Position numbers and translations under genes: made by a program
In this document: positions 28,645-42,030 of the stretch, piece by piece
How the letters are laid out: each line of letters opens with the position of its first letter
How positions within the stretch are numbered: the stretch's first letter is position 1
Notes under the pieces: generated by a model
What the model was told of the DNA's origin: nothing
The model's input: the letters and a program-made list of their open reading frames with translations, nothing else
Database searches by the model: none
Assembly (NCBI GenBank): GCA_009823395.1
Contig: CM020519.1
Location: 1-64,000, forward strand
Direction of reading: 5' to 3'
Source: Thamnaconus septentrionalis
Lineage: Eukaryota > Chordata > Actinopteri > Tetraodontiformes > Monacanthidae
DNA length: 64,000 bases

Positions 28645-29129
28645 TGAGTGACACTCCTCACCTGAAGCCCACGACACGTGAGTCTCATCCTCCCCCCTCC
28701 ACTAGCCCCTCAGTTGGAAAAACCAAGAAGCATCGCTCGCCTCCTAAGGCCTCTACACTGCCCGGGCAGACACCACACCTGTCAAAGCAACAGGACCTGC
28801 AACTTCACGGTAACCGGACCTTAGGGGACGATGAGCGGCCCTGCACATCTGCGTCCCGACCACCAGAGCGTCACGGGGTCAACAATCCGCCGCCTAAACC
28901 AAGGGGCGCAGGACAACCAGTCCTGACTGACCCGAGGGATGCTGATGCTGCAGATGACTCCAACGATGATGACGAGCTGGAGGAATTCTACGACACCAAC
29001 GATGAGTCCTTAATCCAGGCCCGGGATCAGCTGAAATTGACCTTACTAAGGTCTCTCACACCAACATGTTCAACACACGCTAAAAACAATAACAACAATT
29101 CAAAAAAACACAAAATATTGATAAAATAA
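28639..29129 (+). pseudogene. Acidic hypothetical protein fragment, copy 2
   Basis: Same protein segment as at 16132-16639. An upstream in-frame ATG (28542) belongs to the preceding polypurine DNA, so the start is probably fortuitous. The conserved part is Pro/Ser-rich, then the acidic run NDDDELEEFYDTNDES. No family recognised. Confidence 0.42.
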
Positions 29130-30538
29130 TTCTTCTTTATTGGAGACACACCAGACAGGACACACTTTTCTCTACTTGCACTTAACTTACCTTTTGAGTT
29201 TTTTCAGGAGGGAATCATGGTCCCAGTTCCTCTCCCTCCTTGATCCTGCTACCTGCATTTTTGGAAAAAAAACTCTTTTTACTCACCTGAACCTGGCTGC
29301 AGTGCGACATCACTGAGGATCCATCTGAAAGAATCTACAATTAAAGAAATAACAGAGACTTTCTGAAAACTGTACTTACCTGTCATGACCTTCAGTTCCT
29401 CTTCTCCATTGATTACATGTAAAATCATCCGATATAATTTCACTTTTTTATTTTCAATACCATCATGTTCGCGATTTTCTCAGCCATTCACTTGTTTTGT
29501 GATCCTGTCTGTCTCTCCTCTCTTGTTGTGGCTCCTGTTACTGACGATTTATTATCCTAACCCTAACCAAAACCTTACCCTTAACTTAACCATTTCATTT
29601 TACACGCCTAAACATAATTTTTATTCTCCACGCCTAAACATAATTATGATAATTTATTAATATAACTGAACCTTAACTTCAATCCTAACCATAACCTCTC
29701 CTTGAATTTACCTTAACAGAACCTGTTCTAATAATAATTATTACCATCATTTATTAAACCTCAGGAGCCACAACAACAACTTTCTCTACATTCATTGTTC
29801 TGTTTAATTTAACTTTAATATTTAAATCTCCGTTTGCTGTGTTTTTTAGTGTGATGTACATTACTCCTTTGATCCACGAGAGGGAGCTCTTGATTTGTTT
29901 TTGTTTGAGACCTCAGCCATGCAGAGCAGGTCCAACAGGGGGCGATACCCCGTTAACCTGGTTGAGGTCTCCATATAAGGCAATACGCCTCATGACTCTA
30001 ACTCCCAGCATTCATAGTATGTTTACCAACTTGCTCCGATAAAATTTTCCGTTCACTTCGGCCACTCCGCCATTAAGACCGCACCTATCTGGTAAGCTCT
30101 CTTGCTCCAAAACTGTTTTTATTGCCGATTATGCCTGATGAAGATCTGTTTTTGCATCGAAACGTCGCATAGGCAACTTTTCTCATACAGCTGAGCAATT
30201 GTTTTTGGAGTTTTTTGAAGCCATTTTGACTGCTTGTAAATCGAACACACCTTCGATTAAAAAAGTTGTTTCAAACTTACTTTTTGTCTCTGCCACCACT
30301 CATTCCCGGTTGAAACTCTCTACCGAAGTGTTTTTGAACGGTTTTTCGTCTCAAACATGACTATTTTTATCGACGAAGGATTTTTCCATGACGAAAACAA
30401 CCATTACGTCATCGCTATTCTCCAGACCAGAGAGGCGAACGCCCACGCCCCTTCTCGTCGTGCCACGGATGGCAGGATGGCTCGTGTGCCTCCCGTTTCC
30501 CCTCACGGGATTCTGGGAACCCTTTTTCAAATCCTAAC
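28645..30538 (+). repeat. Acidic-ORF segment (copy 2), with TATA and ribozyme
   Basis: Duplicate of 16156-18046. The acidic frame is preserved to the same stop (29127-29129), with one visible GAC/GAT synonymous difference. Ribozyme at 30122-30176. The ORF1 stub at 30357 has indels. It ends at AAATCCTAACCA, fused directly to a ribozyme unit with no telomeric tract. Confidence 0.7.
30122..30176 (+). ncRNA. Hammerhead-type ribozyme, third lineage copy 2
   Basis: TTGCC/GGCAA, inner TATGC/GCATA, core CTGATGA, helix II GAT/ATC, GAAAC and GTC; identical to 17631-17685. Confidence 0.78.
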
Positions 30539-31655
30539 CATTTAATTAGAGAACACATAGGGAGGTGCAAGCAGTGCACGGGACTCCACCAGAGCGACAG
30601 GCCATACGAGGCAGTCGACTCTTGACGGCCAGCGCCTGAGGAAGGCCGGTTAAGGCCGAAACGTGCGCCGAAAGCCGCCCCACGCTAGCAAAAACACGCT
30701 TAGTGTAAATTTTTGAAAACCCACCACCTTGGTGGTGGACAAACCTGGGCTGGGGGCCCACCGGATCCACTCTCGCAAGAGAGAGTGCACCGGTTACTCT
30801 TAGGAGTACACCTTTATTCCCAAACCTAACCCTAACCCTAACCCACTCGCCTGAAGAAGGGCACAAAAAGCCCGAAAGCGTCGCGGCAGCGCCGACCTAC
30901 ATCCACTTGAGGCGTCAAGATAGGACAATTTTTGAACCCCCACCACCTTCGGGTGGTGGAAAAACTTGAGACCAGGATCCAGAACCGGGACATGCCTTCC
31001 CACTCCACGGCAGGCCCGTGCACCGCCGATCCTTGGCTCGGGCGTGGCTTTTTTCCAAAACCTAACCCTAGATGTGGACATTTTAGAGGATCGGGAATTT
31101 CCGATCGTGGTTATTACCCTAACCCTAACCCTAACCCTTTTTCGGAAAACACTTGGCTGTTTTTGCCACTCAACGAATCTGCCATTGAAATGAATAGCGA
31201 AATTCAAACGCAAATATCGCGAGAACGGTAAGTCCTACGACCTTGGAACCTTGATCCGTCTGACATAATTCGGCCATGCTGAACACGCTGGTGCTGTCCC
31301 GAGTCTCTACGACCTACGGTTCCCGAGATATGGCTATTTCCGGTATAACTCCGGAACCGGAAGTGACATCATCACGTAACTCGCGTCAGACGTAGGTACA
31401 CACCTCATACACATGTGTACAAAATTTCAAGTCTATAACTCATTCCACCGTGGAGATATCGACATTTTAGAGGATCGGGAATTTCCCGATCGTGGTTATT
31501 ACCCCTGTACCTAACCCTAACCCTAACCCTAACCCCAACCCCAACCCCAACCCTAACCCTAACCCTAACCCAACCCTAACCCTAACCCTAACCCTAACCC
31601 TTAGGGAGATAACTTTTCTTTTCATAACCTAACCCTAACCCTAACCCTAACCCTA
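30539..31655 (+). repeat. Degenerate ribozyme units, R element and telomeric tracts
   Basis: Damaged GACGGC-family ribozyme around 30624-30682 (GAAACGTGCGCCG), hairpin a without loop, type 2 unit 30843-31070 with damaged core, R element 31139-31507 (palindrome 3' end intact), telomeric tracts 31508-31600 and 31627-31655 around the mini-insert. Confidence 0.72.
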
Positions 31656-32448
31656 ATTAAAAAACCTATTAAATTTTACTAAATTACTTACCTGCGTCCT
31701 GGGCACGACGTTAAACTGCATCCTGAAACAAAAATTGGAAAATTCATTAAACCTATCAATTGGACATTCTAAAACTCATATTCGATAAAAAACAATTTGG
31801 CGATTTAATTAGAGAACACATAGGGAGGTGCAAGCAGTGCACGGGACTCCACCAGAGCGACAGGCCATACGAGGCAGTCGACTCTTGACGGCCAGCGCCT
31901 GAGGAAGGCCGGTTAAGGCCGAAACGTTGCGCGAAAGCCGTCCTACGCTAGCAAAAACACGCTTAGTGTAAATTTTTGGAAAACCCACCACCTTCGGGTG
32001 GTGGACAAACCTTGGGCTGGGGGGCCCACCCGGATCCACTCTCTCGCAGAGATTTTTCGGAAAAACACTTGGCTGTTTTTGCCACTCAACGAATCTCCCA
32101 TTGAAATGAATAGCGAAATTCAAACGCAAATATCGCGAGAACGGTAAGTCCTACGACCTTGGAACCTTGATCCGTCTGACATAATTCGGCCATGCTGAAC
32201 ACGCTGGTGCTGTCCCCGAGTCTCTACGACCTACGGTTCCCGAGATATGGCTATTTCCGGTATAACTCCGGAACCGGAAGTGACATCATCACGTAACTCA
32301 CGTCACAGGTAGGTACACGCCTCATACACATGTGTACAAAATTTCAAGTCTATAACTCATTCCACCGTGGAGATATGGACATTTTAGAGGATCGGGAATT
32401 TCCCGATCGTGGTTATTACCCCTGTACCTAACCCTAACCCTAACCCTA
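31656..32448 (+). repeat. Ribozyme unit fused to an R element
   Basis: Unit with cassette A 31692-31722, intact ribozyme 31887-31942 and hairpin a (about 31985-32004), broken inside hairpin b at about 32050, where an R element begins (ATTTTTCGGAAAAACAC). No telomeric repeat lies at this join, unlike nearly all others, so recombination or template switching is likely. R ends at 32426, followed by a short tract. Confidence 0.72.
31887..31942 (+). ncRNA. Hammerhead-type ribozyme
   Basis: Same as 9938-9993: GACGGC/GCCGTC, GCGC/GCGC, GGCC/GGCC, GAAAC and GTT. Confidence 0.74.
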
Positions 32449-33108
32449 ATATATATAAAAAAATAAAAAATTTAAAAATATAAAAAAATTAAAAACTAAA
32501 AATTTTACCAAAATATTAAAAAAATGTAAAATGGAATATCTTAATAGTATATACGAACCTACATTTTTATTAATATATTATTTTTCATTCCCCCCTTTAA
32601 AAGTGAATAACGAAAAAAGCGATCATAAAAAAAACGAACAAAAAAAAGCGAATTTTTTTTTTTTTTAAAAACCGAACGAAGCAGAGGGTATATAAGGAGC
32701 TGCTCACCAGCCCATCCCATCATTTTCACTCTAGCTTTCGAGGAGACAAGTCACAATAACCTGCTCCTTATTTGTGCCCTTTACGACGCCTGAGGAAGAC
32801 TCTGTTGAGTCGAAATGTCGCGTCTTTGGGCACCCCAATTTTGTTTATGGATTTTCTTTCTTCTTTTTATTTTATTTATTTCACTTCATTTAAAACCACC
32901 AAAAATATAAATAATCAAAAAAATATAAAATACAATTTTATAAAAAAATGTCCAATTTTTTCATAAACCACGGGATGGAGCCCGTGTTGATGCTCGCCGG
33001 AAGGACCATGCAAAATCTATCTCCCACCAAGGTGATGGAGATGGACTCAGTCCATTTTCCCTAACCCTTTGGGGGATTCTGGGAACCTTTTCAAAACCCT
33101 AACCCTAA
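32449..33108 (+). mobile_element. PLE terminal repeat, fourth lineage
   Basis: AT-rich DNA, A-run/GCGA motifs, TATATAAG (32689-32696), ribozyme 32774-32833, a T-rich region and a tail with GGGATTCTGGGAACC and CAAAACCCTAACCCTAAC. The tail resembles that of the acidic-ORF segment (18015-18046). A stub frame at 32948 is short and does not reach the junction. Confidence 0.62.
32774..32833 (+). ncRNA. Hammerhead-type ribozyme, fourth lineage
   Basis: GTGCCC (32774-32779) with GGGCAC (32828-32833), inner GACGC/GCGTC, core CTGAGGA, helix II GACTC/GAGTC, then GAAATGTC: helix III palindrome ATGT rather than ACGT, a departure from all other copies. Confidence 0.7.
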
Positions 33109-34865
33109 CTACATTTTTCGATATGGCGCGCATTCGACAAAATTGTTCGCCTGGTAAACACTCACGTTTCCCGTATGCTCGTCGCTGTAACTCGCAAGGA
33201 GAGCTAGCACACAGTTAGCTGACATGATGTTCAACTCAGCAACGGGGTTGCCAGACCAAATATCAATGTACAGTCGGTCAAAAAACGAGGCATATAAAAC
33301 TGGAGATAAAAAAAGCGGCAATTGACCTGGCTCTCTGCAATCAGAGAGCCAGGTGTCCATCTGTTTTTGGGCAGGGGAAGAAAATTGGGGAGGAAGCCTC
33401 TGAACACGGGAATAATAACAGCGCAGAATTGTGTCCCATTCCCACTCCTTGTCGTCCCTCCACACCCAACCCTGATCCCCACCTTGTCCCTCCCGTGCAT
33501 GTGTGCAGTAATATCTATTTGTGGTAAATAGGGAGAAGAGAAAGAGAACAGAATGGCAGTTTCCACCCACCCACCCTGTCCCTCCCATGTGACACATGTC
33601 CACCCCCTGTCAGCCCTCTCTACAGAGCCATAACCCGGGGGTTGCACGGAAGTTGTGACCCCCAAAGGTCACCTTCATTTTCATCCCAGATGGACATGTG
33701 TTGCCCAACGGCAACAACGAACGGCGCAGTTACTGCGCTAGGGCGAAGGACGTTTGAGAGGAGAGTTTTTGTGTGGGGGTCGCAAGGAAAGTGTGACGCC
33801 CACACACCCCTGATCCCCACCTTGTCCCCCATCAGTTACCCAACCACCCACCCACCCCTTGTCACCCCTCCTTACCCCCGAAGAAGGTCCCCTTCATGTT
33901 CATCCCAGATGGACATGAGGTTAGGGTTAGGAAACAATGTCGGCTCGCAGAACCTAACCTTCACCACCAACGGCAACATGCACAGACATGTGGAAAACCC
34001 ACAGCAACACCTGCTCATCCCTCCTTACCCAGCCCTGATCCTGAGCCCCGTCACGTCCTAGGGCGAAGGACTTTCGAATGGAGAGTTTTTGTCTTTGGGG
34101 GTCGCACAGGAGTTGTGACCCCCGAAGAAAGTCACCTTCATGTTCATCCCAGATGGACATGTGTTGCCCAATAGCAACAACGGCCGGCGCGGTTACTGCC
34201 TTAGGGCGAAGGACTTTCGAATGGAGAGTTTTTGTCTGTGGGGTCGAATGGAGGTCACCTTCATGTTCATCCCAGATTTGTCTGCCTTAGGGCGAAGGAC
34301 TTTCGAATGGAGAGTTTTTGTCTGTGGGGGTCGCACGGGAATTGTGACCCCCACACACCCCTGATCCCCATCTTGTCCCCATCTCTTACCCACCCACCCA
34401 CCCCTTGTCGCCCCTCCATACCCCAGCCTTACACCAGCTATCACGTCCTAGGGCGAAGAACTTTCGAAGAGGGGAGATTTTTTTGTGTGTGGGGGTCGCA
34501 CGGGAGTTGTGACCCCCGAAGGTCACCTGTATGTTCATCCCAGATGGACATGTGTTGCCCAAGCGATTTGCAGCTCTGCAAGTCAAAGTGAAGTCAGTAG
34601 TGGTCACTATTGGCCCGCAGGCATGTTGAAGTGAAAGCAGTAGACCAACGTGAGTGGCACGCCAAAAACAGCAAGGCAGGGAAGTGATTTGCAGAGCTCC
34701 CAACCTTCAAGAGAAGTGCTGTTGATCAGTCTGATTCTTGTTGTGTGTTTATGTTCATGGTTCGCCTACATTGCTGAATGTGAGGAAAAACTTGAAAAAA
34801 TGCACTCTGTCGCATAGAGTGCACCAGTTTCTCTCTTAGGAGAAAACCTTTTTTCCTAAAGCTGA

Positions 34866-34918
34866 CCAACTAGATGGAGTACAACAAGAGGAGAGAACAA
34901 AAATTAAGGCTCAAAAAC
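34866..34918 (+). pseudogene. TAO-kinase-like exon fragment 1
   Basis: Encodes a [19 protein letters not shown] segment, resembling the coiled-coil stretch [13 protein letters not shown] of TAO kinases as recalled from the family. A damaged copy, next to a CTCTC-TTAG-GAGAA-like hairpin at about 34829-34848. Repeated at 35881-35940. Confidence 0.5.
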
Positions 34919-35880
34919 ACGTCATGGGGTCGCACGGAAGTTGTGACCCCCGAAGAAGGTCACCTGTATGTTCATCCCAGATGGACATGTGTTGCCCAAG
35001 GTTGCCAGACCAAATATCAATGTACAGTCGGTCAAAAACCAAGGCATATAAAACTGGAGACAAAAAAAGCTGCAATTGACCTGGCTCTCTGCAATCAGAG
35101 AGCCAGGTGTCCATCTGTTTTTGGGCAGGGGAAGAAAATTGGGGAGGAAGCCTCTGAACACGGGAATAATAACAGCGCAGAATTGTGTCCCATTCCCACT
35201 CCTTGTCGTCCCTCCACACCCAACCCTGATCCCCACCTTGTCCCTCCCGTGCATGTGTGCAGTAATATCTATTTGTGGTAAATAGGGAGAAGAGAAAGAG
35301 AACAGAATGGCAGTTTCCACCCACCCACCCTGTCCCTCCCATGAGACACATGTCCACCCCCTGTCAGCCCTCTCTACAGAGCCATAACCCGGGGGTCGCA
35401 CGGAAGTTGTGACCCCCGAAGGTCACCTTCATTTTCATCCCAGATGGACATGTGTTGCCCAACGGCAACAACGAACGGCGCAGTTACTGCGCTAGGGCGA
35501 AGGACGTTTGAGGGGAGAGTTTTTGTGTGGGGGTCGCAAGGAAAGTGTGACCCCCACACACCCCTGATCCCCACCTTGTCCCCCATCAGTTACCCAACCA
35601 CCCACCCACCCCTTGTCACCCCTCCTTACCCCCGAAGAAGGTCCCTTCATGTTCATCCCAGATGGACATGGGGTTAGGGTTAGGAAACAATGTTGGCTCG
35701 CAGAACCTAACCTTCACCACCAATGGCAACATGCCCAGACTGTTGATCAGTCTGATTCTTGTTGTGTGTTTATGTTCATGGTTCGCCCACATTGCTGAAT
35801 GTGAGGAAAAACTTGAAAAAATGCACTCTGTCGCATAGAGTGCACCAGTTTCTCTCTTAGGAGAAAACCTTTTTTCCTAA

Positions 35881-35940
35881 AGCTGACCAACTAGATGGAG
35901 TACAACAAGAGGAGAGAACAAAAATTAAGGCTCAAAAACA
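35881..35940 (+). pseudogene. TAO-kinase-like exon fragment 2
   Basis: Near-identical to fragment 1 ([15 protein letters not shown]), and like it followed by a GGGGTCGCACGG cassette. Part of the tandem duplication in the patchwork. Confidence 0.5.
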
Positions 35941-36324
35941 CGCCATGGGGTCGCACGGAAGTTGTGACCCCCGAAGAAGGTCACCTGTATGTTCATCCCA
36001 GATGGACATGTGTTGCCCAACTGCAACACCAGCGGACGCGGCTCTTTGGCTTGCCCATGGGAGGGAGTTTACCCCAGAACCTAACCCTAACCCTATATTT
36101 TTTGTATATGGCGCACATTCGACAAAATTGTTCACGCGTTAAACGCTCGCGTTTCCCGTATGCTCGTCGCTGTAACTCGCAAGGAGAGCTAGCGCACAGT
36201 TAGCTGACATGATGTTCAAATCAGCAACGGGGTTGCCAGACCAAATATCAATGTACAGTCGGTCAAAAACCAAGGCATATAAAACTGGAGATAAAACAAG
36301 CAAAATGCTTTTGTTAAAAAAGCA

Positions 36325-36410
36325 ACTTTTACAGGGAAGTCAGGACAAGGGACAAAAGAAGGGAGTCACAATCCCAACCCAACGGCGGTACGTCATCTAC
36401 TACAGGTACC
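36325..36410 (+). pseudogene. pten (pseudogene): PTEN retrocopy fragment 1
   Basis: Contains sequence for GSQDKGQ and, in a shifted frame, [16 protein letters not shown], matching the PTEN segment after the catalytic loop ([17 protein letters not shown]...). Both ends are broken and the frame shifts within it, so it is not functional. It continues into DNA unrelated to PTEN, shortly before TAO-kinase-like fragment 3. Confidence 0.7.
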
Positions 36411-36477
36411 TTTTTTCAAAAAATATTATAAATAAATGGTCATTACCCTTATACCTAACCCTAATCCCCGTCTGCAG

Positions 36478-36550
36478 CACAAGACGGTGCTGACCAACCA
36501 GATGGAGTAAACTGAGAGGAGGGAGCAGGAACTCAGGCGCAAAAACCTCA
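36478..36550 (+). pseudogene. TAO-kinase-like exon fragment 3, with upstream intron
   Basis: Preceded by CTAATCCCCGTCTGCAG, a plausible splice acceptor. The sequence is close to fragment 5, but the frame is broken (GGAGTAAACTGAG). It carries intron sequence, unlike the PTEN pieces. Confidence 0.55.
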
Positions 36551-37712
36551 TGACATGTTGGTCTGTGGGGGTCGCACGGAAGGTGTGACCCCCAAAGAAG
36601 GTCAACTTCATTCAACTCTTGCAAGGTAAACAAAGGCTCCTCGTGCCCACATTGGGCAACACCGGCTGCCGCTATTGACCTGGCTCGCAGGTCCTTCATT
36701 CCAGAGGGCCAGGTGTCCTAGCCATGGCCAAATGTCCGTCAGGTCCGGCAGGTAAACAAAGAAGCCCATACGCTCTCAAAGACGGATCCACCCACGTCCG
36801 TGACGACAGGGACATGGGGTCCCTCGAGTCCCACATGAAGAAAATAAAGGGTTTTTGTTGTTTTTTTTTATTTCTTCCCTGCCCCAACAAAAGTTTGTGG
36901 GGCAGGAAGGAAGCACAAATTGGGGGGCACTGAAGTCTCTGAATACTGGCATTATCACAGTGCAGAATTGTGTCCCATTCCCACTCCTTGTCATCCCTCC
37001 ACACCCAACCCTGATCCCCACCTTGTCCCTGCATGTGTGCAGTAATGTCTATTTGTGGTAAATGGGGAGAAAAGAGGAAGAGAACAGAATGGCAGTTTCC
37101 ACCCACCCTGTCCCTCACATGTCCACCCACTGTCAGCCCTCTTCACTGAACCCTAACCCGGGGGTCGCACGGGAGTTGTGACCCCCGAAGAAGGTCACCT
37201 TCATGTTCATCCCATATGGCCATGTGTTGCCCAACGGCAACAACGGCCGGCGCGGCTACTGCGCTAGGGCGAAGAACGTTCGAATGGAGAGTTTTTATGT
37301 GGGGGTCGCAAGGAAAGTGTGACCCCCGAAGAAGGTCCCTTCATGTTCATCCCAGATGGACATGGGGTTAGGGTTAGGAAACAATGTCGGCTCGCAGAAC
37401 CTAACCTTCACCACCAATGGCAACATGCACAGACATATGTGCCAAACCCACAGCAACACCTTCTCATCCCTCCTTACCCAGCCCTGATCCCCACCTTGTC
37501 CCCCATCTGTTACCCATCCACCCCTTGTTGCCCCTCCTTACCCCAGCCGTCACGTCCTAGGGCGAAGGACTTTCGAATGGAGAGTTTTTGTCTGTGGGGG
37601 TCGCACGGGAGTTGTGACCCCCAAAGAAGGTCACCTTCATGTTCATCCCAGATGGACATGTGTTGCCCAAGCGATTTGCAGAGCTCCCAAACTTCAAGAG
37701 AAGTGCTGTTGA

Positions 37713-39843
<2,131 letters not shown>

Positions 39844-39881
39844 TTATTACCCTTATACCTAACCCTAATCCCCGTCTGCAG

Positions 39882-39975
39882 CACCAGACGGTGCTGACCA
39901 ACCAGATGGAGTACAATAAGAGGAGGGAGCAGGAACTCAGGAGCAAAAACCCCATGGAGGTCCACCAGCAACCAA
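39882..39975 (+). pseudogene. TAO-kinase-like exon fragment 5 (best copy)
   Basis: After the acceptor CCCGTCTGCAG, the frame reads [20 protein letters not shown], then [15 protein letters not shown] kinases have a similar [21 protein letters not shown]...VRQQPK segment in the C-terminal coiled coil (recalled, not aligned here). After this the sequence enters the palindrome cassette. Which TAOK paralogue is not decidable. Confidence 0.62.
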
Positions 39976-40092
39976 ACATGTTTGTCTGTGGGGGTCGCAC
40001 GGAAGGTGTGACCCCCAAAGAAGGTCAACTTCCATGTTTATCCCAGACGGCCAAATGTCCGTCAAGCACTGGGCACAACACTACAATCTGCA

Positions 40093-40482
40093 GTGGTTTT
40101 GGAGCGAGCGCACCGGATCGGACCGATTAGAGATGCCAGGGCACCACCGAGAACACTTATAATGAGGTTTCATAATTACAAGAACAAGATGGAAATTATG
40201 ACAGCTGCTCGGGCAAGAAAGGAGATCCTGTACCAAGACCAACAAGTACGGCTCTATCCGGACCTGGCTGCTGGACTGCATCAGTTGAGAAAACAATTCG
40301 ACTCGGCTCGTCAGGAACTCAGCAATTTAGGAATTCGACACAGATTGATTCACCCGGCCAGGTTATTGGTGATTCATAAAGACAGGACCTACACCTTCAA
40401 AACTCCGACCGAAGCAGATTTCATCAAAAAGATCCAGAAAGATGTTGGAGGAAACAAAACCATATCACAGGTGATACGATAG
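40093..40482 (+). pseudogene. L1 ORF1p C-terminal part (RRM/CTD)
   Basis: [20 protein letters not shown], then RFHNYKNKMEIMTAAR, YPDLAAGL and HPARLLVIHKDRTYTFKTP: the typical RNA-binding core of L1 ORF1 proteins, which coat LINE RNA. The N-terminal coiled coil is absent through 5' truncation. Confidence 0.85.
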
Positions 40483-42030
40483 GCATGACAATGTATGAGA
40501 CAGCGTATTTACTTGATATGGTACTGGATTTGTATAATTATTCAAATAGTGAACTACAGAAGAGTTATAAAAAATAACTTCACTAGACAGCAGGAGAAAA
40601 GACAGATTGAGAGACTAATTTTAAAAAGAAGCTAAACGGTGAGCTAGCTGATCCTCACTTAGAGTGTGGAACAGTTATTATTAACCATATCAGGAAGTTG
40701 ATATGGTTTCGGAGCAACGTCTCCTTAAGAGAGACCAGGGGAAATGTTCAGGTTCAGTGTGTTTTTTGTTATGTTGGATGGCAGTTCAATCATCCTTGTT
40801 TTTGTTTTTGTTTTTTGTTTTGTTCTTTTCGTGCTTCTCTGTAAACCTAATTTTGTACTACAGTTAATCTGATTTTAATTTGTAAGGGATGTCTCAGGGA
40901 GTAACGTTAAACTTTGTCTCTTGGAATTGCAGAGGCTTGCAACAACTAAAAAAAAACTGAAGTCATGAACAAAATTAAAGATATTAACTCCCAGATAGTG
41001 TTTCTACAAGAAACATCTTTTAGATGAGGATAACAGAAAAATTGAAAGAAGATGGCAAGGTATTGTATATACAGCTTCATTCTCATCCCGTGCCCGAGGT
41101 GTGATGACACTTATACATAAATCTGTCCCATTTCAAGTCAAAAACGTGATATTAGCAGGATATTACATAATAAGAGATTTTAATTGTACATTAAACCCTG
41201 ATGTGGACAGATCCACAGGAATAGACCAGTCACATAATGGATGCAGAACAACTATTCACCGCTTTATAAAAGACCTAGGGTTGGTAGATATATGGAGGGA
41301 ATATAACCCACAAGCTAAAACCTACTCCTGTTACTCCAGCACATATCAAACATACTCAAGAATTGATTACTTTTTAATCTCCTCAGAACGACGGTCCAAA
41401 ATTCACAACAGTTTCTACGACAGTATTGTGATCTCTGACCACGCACCATGATGCTTGGTATATAAAGATGACAGACTGACTAAAGATCCACCTAGCATAA
41501 GTGGTTACAAGATGAAGAATTTGTAAAGTACTTAGGAAAACAAATAGAAGAGTTCTTTGAAATTAACACTACACAGATAACAGCATGTATAAGATGGGAG
41601 GTGTTTAAAGCCTTTCTCAGAGGACATATAATAAGCTACACAGGTTCGAAATCAAAAAAGGCAAAGGAAGGAGAGAGTAAATCTGGAAGAAAAAATAAAA
41701 CCTCTTCAAGAAAAAGTTTATGAAAAAAACAACCCACAACTGGAAAAAGAATTACTAATCTTAAGGTCTGAATATGACAGTCTGCTTTTAGAGCTGCATC
41801 TAGTCTTCTAAGACTAAAACAGTCAGTCTATGAACGAGGTGATAAGTCTGGAAAATTATTAGCATGGCAAATAAAACAATTAGAGACCAGAACAGCTATT
41901 ACAACCAGAACATTCAATGGTAATGTTGTGGTGAACCCCATAGAAATAAATAATGCTTTCAGAGATTATTCTCAAAAATTATATGGTACAACTAACACTA
42001 TTAATGTACAAAATATGAATACATTTTTAA

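Larger units (their letters stand above)
33109..36300. repeat. Subtelomeric patchwork, part 1 (tandem segment copies)
   Basis: Two long near-copies (about 33230-33960 and 35005-35735) share TATCAATGTACAGTCGGTC, a GGGGAAGAAAATTGGGG segment and C-rich ACCCACCCACC runs. Cassettes with the palindrome GGGGGTCGCA...TGTGACCCCC recur, together with TTCATCCCAGATGGACATG. A segment at 33113-33240 (ATGGCGCGCATTCG) recurs at 36107-36235. Overlapping open frames on both strands come from the biased repeats; I recognise no gene except the TAO-kinase-like fragments. Confidence 0.6.

Noticed and set aside
33109..35401. Long overlapping - strand ORFs (140-165 codons) in the patchwork
   Set aside because: They are mirrored by open frames on the other strand in repeated, C-rich DNA and contain no known motif.
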